64,000 bases of DNA, taken from Cryoendolithus antarcticus (lineage: Eukaryota; Ascomycota; Dothideomycetes; Cladosporiales; Cladosporiaceae). The position numbers and the translations under genes are program-made. The notes beneath the pieces were generated by a model. It was not told the origin of the DNA and did not search any database. It saw only the letters and a list, made by a program, of their open reading frames with translations. The stretch's first letter is position 1; each line of letters starts with the position of its first letter. The stretch covers positions 124,001 to 188,000 of the forward strand of contig NAJO01000014.1 in NCBI GenBank assembly GCA_002077065.1. The letters run 5' to 3'. Shown here one piece after another: positions 55,090 to 64,000 of the stretch.

Positions 55090-55424
55090 GTCGCTTCCCT
55101 GAAGGTGTGGTGGCTCCCGATGGCTCTAGCCCCATTCGTGTACTGGACGTAGGGCATGGCCTCGCCCTGACTGCTACAGTACGAAGTGATCCAAACAGAG
55201 TTACAACCATACAGAGTACGTAGGGTAATCTGCCGAATGCTCCAGAGACGAGCGGAGCGCATGTGTAGTTGATAGTCTTGGCGTACAGCAAGCTTCCGGG
55301 GCTCCCCGTCTTGCTGACTCATCAATCAGCCTCCGTAGTCACGAGGGCGATGCTGTATATCAATTTCCGGATCGCTGCTTCCTGATTCGGCTCTGTTGTT
55401 TCACAAATCTGGCGTACAAAATCA
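55090..55424. other. Intergenic between tandem paralogues
   Basis: 335 bp, no gene recognised; should contain the promoter of the 54378-55089 gene. Confidence 0.35.
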
Positions 55425-55984
55425 CTATGCGTCCTCTGAAGGCGTCTCGACTAGGCCAGCCTCTTCTACACTTTGCTTGTTGCCTACTGCTCTATACAGC
55501 TCACGGTACATGCGGCGCGCCTCTCGCAATGCCCGGTATAGCCACACGCAGGCGACTAGCAGAAATGCTAATGCTGCGAAAGCAACGACTTGTGAGGCGG
55601 CTAGAACCCCAAGCTTCTCTAGCAGCCGCCAGAACGTCGCTCGCCACGAGCTGTCGCTAGGCAATATCGGACCAAGATCGGTGAAGACAAAGACAGCGTT
55701 TATAATAGGCAGGATGAGGACGAGAATGGATAGGACTTGACCGCTAAAGCTATTGAGGTCGAGGTTTCGACCTGCGGATGTGTTAGGCGCGTTGCGTCAG
55801 CCGACAGGGAGGTATGACTACCCATGAGACGCGCAGAGCCGATGGCTAGACCCAATGTGTAGAACGTGAGCGCAGTGCTGGCGATGATAGTGAGAATGAC
55901 GATAGCCAGGTAGACCAGGATGCCCATGAGAAGGCTCCCGACTTGAGGGCCGAATCCGGTGTCGCGCGCTACTACACTTGCCAT
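55425..55984 (-). CDS. Orphan multi-pass membrane protein (family member F)
   Basis: Exons 55984-55822 and 55771-55425, joined over a 50-nt intron (GTAGTC donor, CTAAC branch, CAG acceptor), give 169 residues from MASVVARD. The frame is open further upstream without an ATG, and residues just before the ATG (PTLDT) match TLDEH in the neighbouring paralogue, so a further 5' exon may exist. Hydrophobic stretch LLMGILVYLAIVILTIIASTALTFYTLGLAIG, Gly codon split in phase 1 (LMG/RNLDL), then VLSILVLILPIINAVFVFTDLGPIL and VLAASQVVAFAALAFLLVACVWLY, then a basic and acidic tail. No signal for a known family. Confidence 0.7.
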
Positions 55985-56509
55985 GGTATCGAGTGTCGGC
56001 GCGCAGTGGCGTCGCTCAGTTTTGACTAAGACGTCGCATGTGTGCAAAAGGATGGCGAAGACTCATGTGATCGGACGGTGTGCTCTGTTCTGTGCAAGTA
56101 GTATGTGAGCCAGTGTCCGCGGGTAGTTGTATTTAGCGAAGTTCTGAAGTACTGGTCTACTAGCGGGGCAGCTTAAGCTTTGGCCCCAGGGCTGGCTGCA
56201 TCATTCGAAGATGCTTGAATTCTCCCTTGAATTTGTATTGGCGCTCTCGGGGATCCCAAAAACTATTGATATGGCGAGGTTGCTTGCCGCCTGAGATCCG
56301 ATCATCGGACGAAGCGAGTCTTAGTTCAGATCGACAAGCGGCGCGCGCAGATATGGCATAAGCTGCGATTGAGATCTTTTCGAGCAACATACAGAGAGAG
56401 CGACGCGCCATCGACCTGATCAGTCAGAACAAGTCTCGATCGAGGCGAGTTTTATTCGTGATAGACATGCGGTCTCGTCCCTGGCGAGTCAGACAAGCTG
56501 ACGGCAGGT
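55985..56509. other. Intergenic, no gene seen
   Basis: 525 bp. A minus-strand frame at 56160-56411 has no recognisable feature. Confidence 0.35.
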
Positions 56510-57178
56510 TCATCGAGTCGCCTGGCGTCTAGCGATGTCCTTCCGACCTCCATCGTTCTCGAGCACGAGCAGAGTACCAGCAAAAGCGATGCCGATGCAC
56601 GTCGCAGCCATGAGCGTTACGCCCGGCACGTTCGGCCGAAACATGCCTTCTCTCAGCATCCTCATGGTGCTGAAGTATCTCTGAGTGCCGTGAGCGACGC
56701 ACAAGCTACCGCTGCCGACCAGCACACCAGCAGCGAGCTTCGTGTTGTTGTTCTCCAGCTGCAGCATTGCCGGAGAAATCGCAGCAAATGCCTCGACTTT
56801 CTCCAGGGCGACTCCGAGAGCAATGAAGCCAAGACCAGTTCGCGCCCAAGCGAGGAACGTCCGCTCGCTTGCTAGCAGGTCTCGGGCGACCGATCCAGTG
56901 TTCTTCAGTGGCTCCGCGCGCAAAATCGATGTAAGGCGGCCAAACATTATGTCGCGCGTGAAGAGGCAGCCTGGTGTTAGCCGGACGAGGGAGTGCTTGA
57001 GATTTGGGAGGGTTCCCAAAACATAGACTAGGCCACATGAGGCAGCTCCACCTGGAGCTTTGGTTCGTAACACTACATGTATCTTACTCACCACGGTTCG
57101 TCTCACAACAACTGTGTTCATGAAGTCGAACTTGTCCTTGAGTCGCTTACATAGAGTCTCTCTGCTACATCTGTCCAT
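56510..57178 (-). CDS. DUF202 (YidH-like) membrane protein
   Basis: Single exon from the ATG at 57178 gives 222 residues; the in-frame ATG at 56947 (MFGRLTSIL) would give 145 residues and may be the real start, since the first 77 residues are basic and not family-like (they could also be an organellar presequence). The DUF202 signature is ARDLLASERTFLAWARTGLGFIALGVAL, the first membrane hairpin, with a second segment KLAAGVLVGSGSLCVAHG and a third VTLMAATCIGIAFAGTLLVL. DUF202 proteins are three-TM proteins; yeast members Vtc1 and relatives act in vacuolar polyphosphate synthesis, but fungal stand-alone versions are of unknown role. Divergent from the aminopeptidase gene with only 64 bp between starts. 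Confidence 0.85.
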   Translation of the reverse strand: MDRCSRETLCKRLKDKFDFMNTVVVRRTVVSKIHVVLRTKAPGGAASCGLVYVLGTLPNLKHSLVRLTPGCLFTRDIMFGRLTSILRAEPLKNTGSVARDLLASERTFLAWARTGLGFIALGVALEKVEAFAAISPAMLQLENNNTKLAAGVLVGSGSLCVAHGTQRYFSTMRMLREGMFRPNVPGVTLMAATCIGIAFAGTLLVLENDGGRKDIARRQATR

Positions 57179-57242
57179 ACGACCTCGATTGGAAAGTCAT
57201 CACGTGGAGCTACTGACTACGCTCGTCCGCAATCAACGTACA

Positions 57243-58921
57243 ATGTCTAAGAGAGCATCAAAATCGCGGGCGGAGGACTTCGTCGAGTTCCTCAATGCAT
57301 CTCCAACGCGTAGGTTATGAGGATTAGATGTGAGGCTCTGAAAGGCTGGGAACTGACATGACCAAGCGTTCCATGCTGTGCAGTCCGCAAAGTCAAGACT
57401 AGACGGCGCTGGCTTCAAGCAGATCAAGGTAGTCTTCCTCCGCTTCTGCCGAATGGCTAAGCAACGGCATACTAACAAGATCTCATGTAGGAACGCGATC
57501 CATGGTCATCAGCGCTCCAGCCTGGTGGCAAATACTACCTCACGCGAAATGCGAGCACGATCGTGGCATTCGCAATTGGCAGCGCATGGAAGCCAGGAAA
57601 CCCAGTGGGCATGGTTGGAGCACACACGGACTCGCCATGCCTGCGCATCAAGCCTGTGTCAAAGCGGTCTGGCGACGGCTTCCTCCAGATTGCGGTAGAG
57701 ACGTACGGCGGAGGTATGTGGCACACTTGGTTCGACCGCGATTTGGGCGTAGCGGGCAGGGTGATGGTGAAGGGCAAAGACGGTGTGATGGAGCAAAAGT
57801 TAGTCAGGATCTCGAGACCTATTTGCCGGATACCCAATCTTGCCGTGCACTTTGGTGGCAGCGTGCCATTCGAGTTCAACAAGGAAGCACAGCTCTTCCC
57901 CATCGCTGGTCTGGTATCTGCTGAGCTCAATCGAACTGGCAAGACAGCGGAAGATACGAAGAAGGCAGAGGCAGAGGCTGAGAAAAGCGCATCATTCCAG
58001 CCATTGCAGACACCAACGCAAAGACATCATCCGTACCTCATCGACCTGATTGCTGGCGAGGCGGGTGTGGCTGCGGACGACGTACTAGACTTCGAGCTCG
58101 TACTCTACGACACACAGCCAGCAGCCATCGGAGGTCTCAACAACGAGTTCGTCTTCTCTGCACGGTTGGACAACCTCGGCATGACGTACTGCGCCGTCGA
58201 GGGTATCATACAATCATTATCATCACCTTCGGCGCTCAAGAACGACTCTACTATCCGCCTTATTGCTTGCTTCGATCACGAAGAGATAGGGTCGACCTCA
58301 GCTCAAGGCGCCGATAGCAGCATGCTCCCACACATCGTCCGACGCCTGTCATGTTTACCGTCATCCACGTCACCAGGATCAAGTGCCAGCGATAAGTCAT
58401 ACGACAGGGTCTCTGCGTCGGAAGACAACTCAACTGCATACGAGGAGACTCTTGCGAAGTCCTTCCTAGTCTCAGCCGACATGGCTCACAGCGTAAACCC
58501 AAACTACAGTGGCAAGTACGAGCCCTCGCATCGCCCTGAGATGAACGCCGGCACTGTCATCAAGATCAACGCAAATGTGAGGTACGCCACGAACTCGCCT
58601 GGCATAGTCCTACTACAAGAGTGCGCCAAGCGTGCGAAGCCTGCTGCATACCAAGCTCCCGGCTCGAAATCAAAGGAAGAGGGCGCTGGTGTGCCGTTGC
58701 AGCTATTCGTTGTAAAGAACGACTCGCCCTGTGGGTCTACGATCGGCCCAATGCTTAGTGCGAAGCTCGGTGCGAGGACGATCGATGTCGGCAACCCTCA
58801 GCTCGCGATGCACTCCATCAGAGAGACTTGCGGGTCATACGATGTTGAGCATGGAGTGAACCTATTTGACAGCTTTTTCGAGCATTACGGAGAGCTGGAG
58901 GAGAAGGTCATTGTGGATTGA
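57243..58921 (+). CDS. APE4: Aspartyl aminopeptidase (M18, DNPEP/Ape4 type)
   Basis: Three exons, 57243-57309, 57367-57428 and 57491-58921, give 519 residues; all joins keep frame. It is a cytosolic dizinc M18 peptidase removing N-terminal Asp and Glu; yeast Ape4 is carried to the vacuole by selective autophagy. The short exons supply MSKRASKSRAEDFVEFLN and PFHAVQSAKSRLDGAGF, the conserved M18 N-terminus. Metal and catalytic motifs are present: GAHTDSPCLRIKP (His near residue 88), a FSARLDNLGM Asp, CFDHEEIGS glutamates, and SADMAHSVNPNY with Asp and His. Length is slightly above yeast Ape4 owing to a Lys/Glu/Ala insertion after LFPIAGLVSAELN and a Ser-rich loop (about 290-330). Confidence 0.95.
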
Positions 58922-59346
58922 CTCGATGGAAACGAGGGGAGGCAGCTTGCTCGTCTGTGAACATGCAGAGAGCTTTTGGTAGCGAAACCATAGACAGAAT
59001 CCGGTATGCCTTCAAGTGAAGTACCAGCAGTGTGCCAGATAGGTGTCAACATCTTCTCTCGGTCTCCTCGGAACGCATGGTTAGTTGGGTGTCACGTAAT
59101 GTGCAAGACTATGGGATGTCAACGCCCGCGAACGGGTGACAGCGCATGACTTTGAACGACCAACGCCTAGATTGCCATTCCTGTCGCTCGCTGTGCCGGC
59201 GGGTCTATATCTGCTGAATTCATGATCATGCACCAGTGAGAGTTCTCGGCTTCCTGGGGAGTGTTGACATGCATGAAGCGACGAGGAAAGCGGTGTCGCT
59301 CAACAGGTAACCGGAAGAGAGAGGACACCAACGATTGCGTAACTCG
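58922..59346. other. Intergenic between convergent genes
   Basis: 425 bp between the stops of the aminopeptidase and the two-TM protein genes. No feature recognised. Confidence 0.35.
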
Positions 59347-60051
59347 TTAAGCCATCAGTCGACCATACATGCGACTAGTGAAGTTGAAGAGCCACACCAA
59401 CGCCATCGCTCCCAATACAGTCCATGCAATGAGAATGAGTAACACACGATGGCGTAGATCCAGAGCGTCACCAATCTCAAGCCTTGCCATCGCCCTGTGT
59501 TTCTTTCGTGCATACCAGCCATCGAACGACGACCCGGAACGCTGGCCTGGGCCGGCAGGCTGTCGATCACCCGGGTCGCTAACGTTGTGCCACTTAGTGC
59601 TGCCGGGGTCCTGATATGGCTCGGGTCCACGCAGGGACCAGTGTGACAAGCGGTCCCAGACTGATCGGGATCCCGAGGCGTGCTGTGACAGGCGCCACTG
59701 TCTTTGCGAGCGATCGACAAAGGCGAGCGCCAGTAAGAATGTAATCATGTTTATGGGCGCGAGCACAAGCTACGGAAGGCTGGCTGTCAGCTCGCTTGAC
59801 GGTGTTATGGCGCACATGCAGAGGAAGCGTACGTCGGCGAAAAGCGATGGCGACGGTCCCGCATTTCCGGCATGAACATCGCTCGGATATGCTTGGGCAT
59901 TGTCGAAGTCGGTGAGGGCGTCTGGCAGATCTATGAATGGATCTGACTTCTTCAAGCTGTGTGTATGGCGTTCGTGGCCTTTGTGCGACGCAGAGTGCTC
60001 GACAGCTGTTGTTTTGACCGCTTCATGAGGGAGCGCGGAGTTTGGCTCCAT
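59347..60051 (-). CDS. Hypothetical two-TM protein
   Basis: Exons 60051-59833 and 59769-59347, joined over a 63-nt intron (GTACGC/TAG, phase 0), give 213 residues from the first ATG at 60051. The N-terminal about 70 residues are polar, His/Ser/Asp-rich; a hydrophobic segment spanning the junction (LVLAPINMITFLLALAFV) follows, then a long polar loop rich in Gly, Asp and Trp, and a C-terminal membrane anchor VLLILIAWTVLGAMALVWLF ending in a short basic tail. No family recognised. It does not share the Gly-split intron of the other orphan membrane proteins here. Confidence 0.5.
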
Positions 60052-61676
60052 TGAAGGCTTTAAAAGACGAAGATTCACTCATAGGTCGCAGAGATGCATC
60101 CATTGATCGCGGAATCTGCCCAACAGTCGTTATGCTCCATCTCATCCGTCACAAGATATAAGTTGTAGAGGATGTCGGTGGATCGCACTTGCTTCGTCAT
60201 TCCGGTCGACATCCGGCGACTTAGCTTCGAGGCTGCACTTGCGGAGGCTCGGGTGGACGTAAATCCGTGGGAACAACAGGGATTGCAGTCTTCTTTGGGA
60301 CGCGTGGCTAAACACTCGCAAGCCTTCGTTCTATTGTTGGAGGTCATCCGCAACGTCAGGTACAATCGATTTCTGTCCAATTCAGAGGTGAGGCGATAAA
60401 GCACACGACAGCGACGAATATTGGGTATTGCATGAACGCAGAGGCTGTGCTCATAGTTAGCTCACTAGTTCCTGCACGTTGGAGCTTCTGCTAATCGCCG
60501 TCATTGGCTGGAAAAGATGGACTGAGTACGTGGACGATAAAGCGTGGCAACCCGGCGGATCCGCAACACTGCCATCTGTGGCGGGGCATCTCTGCTGCAC
60601 TAGTCCGGTAGTAGGTGCTGCATAACGGCAGGTAATACGATGTTCTCTTCGAAAGGGGCTGCTCACCATCAGTAGCGCTGCCTTTCCATGATGCTGCTCG
60701 ATCGCGGTGCAGACAGCGCGGATGAAAGACCAGTTCGACGGTGTCTCAGATACAGGTCGTGACCGCTCTGATAGATGGTCGGTGAATCATAGACCGGAAT
60801 CCTCCAAGCCACCATTACCGTGGTGGCTGACTCGCAAGGCCGTTGCGCAAGAGATGCATGCGCATGGGCCCTGACAGCCTTGAATTACCCGTGAGCCAGG
60901 TCACGCGAATCTGACGTGTGGAACCACGATCCAGAGGCAGACTCCGCAATCGCTTATGCTCCCCGAGTCTCGATGTCAGTGCTGATCGATCGGGAAACCA
61001 TTGCAGCTCTGCAAGGGCTCAAGAGTCCTGAGCCATGTCCAATCATGAGTTCGATCTCGACTGCTGGCGGCGGAAGCGGCACCCATCATGCACCGAAACA
61101 TTGTGGAACATGCAGGTCGTCGATCATTCTCAGCTGCAGGCGACCCTACCTCGACTATCACTACTGCTCCGGTACTGATGCGCTCGCTTGCGGTTGAGGC
61201 GTAAACTGTATCAAGGCGTGGCCCGAAGCCGGCCATCGCAGGGCTCTGTAGCGGACCATGGCTCGTCTGGAGCTCGGCCAGCAATGATGTTCGTTGTCTC
61301 GCACATGGCTACGGAGCGATTTGCGCACCGGCGGCCAATGACAGCGCTCTGGAGGCGTCTGCCAGGCTGGCATGTAAACGACCGTTCACTCCGTAAGTTC
61401 TCGTTCGGCAGGCGCCAACGCTTCTTCAATGGACGTGTAGGTGCCTTGTGGGACGCTGCCGTTTGCTATTCGTGCCTGATGCCCTGCATTGTATCTTACG
61501 CCAAATGCCGCCACAGAGGTTTGCCAATAGTTGACTCCAGTTGTGCTCTTGAGCAACGATGCAATGCACTGTCGTTGCGGCTGACTTTCAATACACCAGC
61601 GACACTGCAATAAGAAAGACACCCCTGACGATCATAGCAATCCGCCATTCGTATAACAGGGCTACGCTGTCTAGGC
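60052..61676. other. Intergenic, no gene seen
   Basis: About 1.6 kb. Overlapping frames on both strands (for example 61188-61613 plus and 60075-60404 minus) lack domains and clean starts. No tRNA or repeat noticed. Confidence 0.4.
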
Positions 61677-62910
61677 ATGACAATATCTTTGCACCGCACA
61701 CAACCGTTTCCGCAACGACCGGAGCTTGGCTCGATGGCGAATAGAAGGGTCGGGGAGCTGGCAAAGAGCAGGGAGTCCTCACCCACAGGTACTGCTTCAA
61801 GCTCGAGGCGAGGTATGATCGAATCGTCTACATGTCCACTGATCAATCCCAGAGATACTGATCTTGGCTCAGGCAGCGCCGCAGGTACTCCAGTCGAGAC
61901 CCCTACAAATATATCGTTCCAGTTCCTTAACTTCAATCATCCGGACGATGCCAAGTCAAGCCAGCATCGTAAGAAGGTCCGGAGCCATGTCACAAAGCAA
62001 CAGCATCAACGAGAGCAGGCTCTTACCGCAGCTCGACGAGCCAAAAGCTATCAGGAGGAGCGACCTATTGACGATCTACCCCAAGTAAGAGCTCACGCAT
62101 CGACGTTTCCTTCTCAAGCTCCTTCGACTTCAGAGCAGTCAATCAGTGAGAGGCCAGCGCCATCGATATCGACAGCTTCCTCGCAATCGCCATCACCAGT
62201 CACCTCACCAGCAGCATACTCACCAGCAATCACGATCGACCCACTGGACGTCTACCCGCCGGAGTGGCACTCCTATATCCCACGAATCCTTGTTCGTTCA
62301 ATCACATCGACGCGTGTCCTCCCCAACTAACAGTCTGATGCAGGATCACTACAACACTTACATCGCAGTCGACAACCCGGATGTCGACGGTCGATCGGCA
62401 CGAGGGCTAAACCGCAGCTTGTTCTCAACTTTCATGCGCACAGATCTAGCGCCACTGCATGCCACAATGCTGGTCGCAGCCTCGCACTACAGTCGTATCC
62501 GTGGATCTCGATCACACGCCATCGATCTCCTACAGCTTCGGGGCATGGCTATCAGTGAGATCAATGGCGCACTTGCCGACGATGCCAGAGGCACGAGCGA
62601 CCATCTAATCATGGCCGTGGCCATAATGGCGACATACGAAGCGCTGTTTGGAGATCGAACAGTTTGTAATACGCACATGCAAGGTCTTACTCGGATGGTC
62701 AGCCTGAGAGGTGGACTGCCAGCACTAGGACTCGATGGTTTTCTGGAACGGACACTGCTCTATGTCGATGCGAATGTGAGCCACATCACAAACACACGAC
62801 TCTACTTTGATCCGCGCGCTTTCCCTTCTTCCTCGCCCGAGGTCGTCCATCCGCAACCGGATCCACTGGTGTTCTCGTCTGGTGGACTGGCGCGGCGGAC
62901 AGATGGCTGA
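61677..62910 (+). CDS. Fungal transcription-factor-like protein (Fungal_trans_2 type)
   Basis: Exons 61677-62291 and 62344-62910 (52-nt intron, GTTCGT donor, CTAAC branch, GCAG acceptor) give 393 residues; a second in-frame ATG at 61734 is an alternative start. The N-terminal half is Ser/Pro-rich with FQFLNFNHPDDAKSSQHRKK, RSHVTKQQHQREQALTAARR, the pattern seen in many fungal proteins annotated as regulatory or tachykinin-family proteins that lack a zinc cluster. The second half begins DHYNTYIAVDNPDV and includes FSTFMRTDLAPLHATMLVAASHYS and TCNTHMQGLTRMVSLRGGLPALG, the conserved middle-homology region. The C-terminus (GGLARRTDG) comes early, so the protein is shorter than typical members (450-550) and may be truncated. 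Confidence 0.75.
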
Positions 62911-63703
62911 TGGACCCCTAGGCTGCGGGTACATCGCAGCATCGTCAGTGGCATCGAGATAGGCTCAGAAAGCGGCATAAGACATCCCACGGGACGGAAG
63001 CATGGTAATCGGCGCATCCTCGGCGCAATGGCACTGGTAAAAAGGCGATGTATAGTGTAATAGTAGTGGGCTCTTACATGCAGCACTACACTAATGCAGG
63101 CATTACATGCGAGGGTGATGATCCGTGGTCCATCAACGTCTACCGGATTGTTTCAAGCTTTACCGTCCAAAACGTCTGCGCTGGGACCAGCACTGTTTGG
63201 GCGGCGGTCCACAACACGTTGTCCATGTAAGTGCCGCATCTTCCGGAGTCTGAGCCATCTAGCATGTGGGCCTGGGCATGCTTATGAAGTATAGTCGCAA
63301 TACGTCCACAGAGCACGACGATCACATCTCTAAACCCGACCGGGTATTGCGCAATAGTTGTAGAGCTTTAGCTCTACTACCCGTAGTACATGTCCTGCTA
63401 GAGAGTTTATAGCCGTTATAGCTGAGGGCGCCACAAGAACGATGATCAGTGGCAAAAGTAGGCGTGGCTCGGCCGTACGACCGAGCAATATCATACCGGT
63501 CTCTTGTGAGTGGACTGTCCAACGCCATGTAACAACGCGAAGTCGCAATAACAATCAGCCTGTTCGCCTGGTGGGGTCCCGACCGTTTCACTACGCCCCA
63601 ATGCCGAACCGTGGTACTGTACATACATAAAAGCATATAGGCGAATGCTAGGGGCGATCATTGATCAGCCCTGAAACGTGCCGCATCGTGACACATGAGA
63701 AAG
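62911..63703. other. Intergenic, with a palindromic cluster
   Basis: 793 bp. Short frames only; contains the inverted-repeat cluster described at 63335-63383. Confidence 0.4.
63335..63383. repeat. Nested inverted repeats / potential cruciform
   Basis: Within 49 bp: CCCG/CGGG arms (63335-63344), an outer CGGGTA (63341-63346) with TACCCG (63378-63383), the palindrome TATTGCGCAATA (63345-63356) and the hairpin GTAGAGCT-TT-AGCTCTAC (63360-63377). All arms are perfect. It could be a terminator-like or replication-related structure, or the remnant of a small inverted-repeat element. Confidence 0.7.
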
Positions 63704-64000
63704 CTACCGGGTTCTATCTGAGTGTATCGGTTTCACGAGTCCGATGTCGCTTTCGCATGGCTCACGATCCGTGATCGACCACCACGTGAAGCTGATTATG
63801 CTGAGCAGGAAGTCTACTCCCAGAGAACTTACTGCGGGATGACTGAATAATTCTCGACCGAGGCCTTGCAGCGTCCAGCCCTCTTGTAGGATCTGCATCG
63901 ACTTGATCAAAGTCATTACGGTCGAAGTCAGTAGGACGATCCTCTGCACACCACTCGAAAGCAACTGCTCCTCGTTGTGCTTCACCTTGTTCTCCTCAAT
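63704..64000 (-). CDS. Partial membrane protein at window edge
   Basis: The minus-strand frame is open from the stop at 63704 to the window end, so the 5' part lies outside. The visible about 98 residues are polar at first (NKVKHNEEQLLSSGVQ), then a hydrophobic segment RIVLLTSTVMTLIKS, an amphipathic stretch ILQEGWTLQGLGRELFSHPAVSSLG, and a membrane segment VDFLLSIISFTWW before a polar tail. No ATG is visible in frame; the only candidate start in range is a GTG. No family recognised with confidence. Confidence 0.5.
   Translation of the reverse strand: MEENKVKHNEEQLLSSGVQRIVLLTSTVMTLIKSMQILQEGWTLQGLGRELFSHPAVSSLGVDFLLSIISFTWWSITDREPCESDIGLVKPIHSDRTR

Noticed and set aside
1..64000. tRNA, rRNA, transposon or CRISPR features
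   Set aside because: I scanned by eye for B-box/T-loop patterns, transposase motifs, long terminal repeats and regular spacer arrays and found none that stood up. A tRNAscan and repeat search could still find weak cases.

Overview
The window looks like nuclear DNA of a filamentous ascomycete (Pezizomycotina), most likely a dothideomycete. The reasons are short (about 50-100 nt) introns with fungal splice signals, compact genes on both strands, and family-level matches to fungal-type proteins: a RhoGAP with a fungal N-terminus, a Pex14/17-type peroxin, an HxB-type molybdenum cofactor sulfurase, an NTF2-like secreted protein and a fungal transcription-factor-like protein. No rRNA, tRNA, intact transposon, phage gene or CRISPR array was seen. 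All calls come from reading the sequence; nothing was searched. Several gene models required joining exons by hand, and the frame arithmetic closes for every joined model except the large protein at 50.4-54.3 kb.

Layout. 0.35-1.0 kb: small secreted protein. 3.3-5.6 kb: divergent pair TRM140-type tRNA m3C methyltransferase and COQ10. 5.8-7.9 kb: a small conserved-looking hypothetical protein and a Bax-inhibitor-like membrane protein with a GC-AG intron. 8.4-10.6 kb: secreted type-B carboxylesterase. 11.7-15.1 kb: Moco sulfurase (hxB) convergent with an alpha/beta hydrolase. 16.6-18.4 kb: amino-acid permease. 19.4-22.6 kb: three unrecognised multi-pass membrane-protein genes. 22.9-27.6 kb: RhoGAP divergent from Rab geranylgeranyltransferase beta (BET2). 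28.6-30.4 kb: C2H2 nuclear-type protein. 32.1-32.7 kb: another orphan membrane protein. 32.9-36.0 kb: INO80 subunit Ies2 divergent from Pex14/17. 36.4-37.8 kb: two decayed BTB gene copies. 38.3-41.5 kb: GFA-family protein convergent with a CSC1/DUF221 channel. 42.0-48.7 kb: NEDD8 protease, branched-chain aminotransferase divergent from CDC6, LYAR-type zinc finger. 49.0 kb: DUF4267 membrane protein. 50.4-54.3 kb: a very large orphan protein with a bacterial-looking motif. 54.4-56.0 kb: tandem orphan membrane proteins. 56.5-58.9 kb: DUF202 protein divergent from aspartyl aminopeptidase. 59.3-64.0 kb: two-TM protein, transcription-factor-like gene, and a partial gene at the edge.

How the genes fit together. 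Most recognised genes are housekeeping (tRNA modification, ubiquinone, vesicle traffic, peroxisome import, chromatin remodelling, replication licensing, neddylation) arranged as divergent or convergent pairs with no operon-like logic. Between them lie faster-evolving islands. The most striking item is a set of six small membrane proteins (19.4-22.6, 32.1-32.7 and 54.4-56.0 kb) that appear to share one plan: a long hydrophobic N-terminal stretch, a glycine codon split by a phase-1 intron, then two more hydrophobic segments and a polar tail. They look like dispersed, strongly diverged paralogues of an undescribed family, with at least one member apparently broken by an in-frame TGA.
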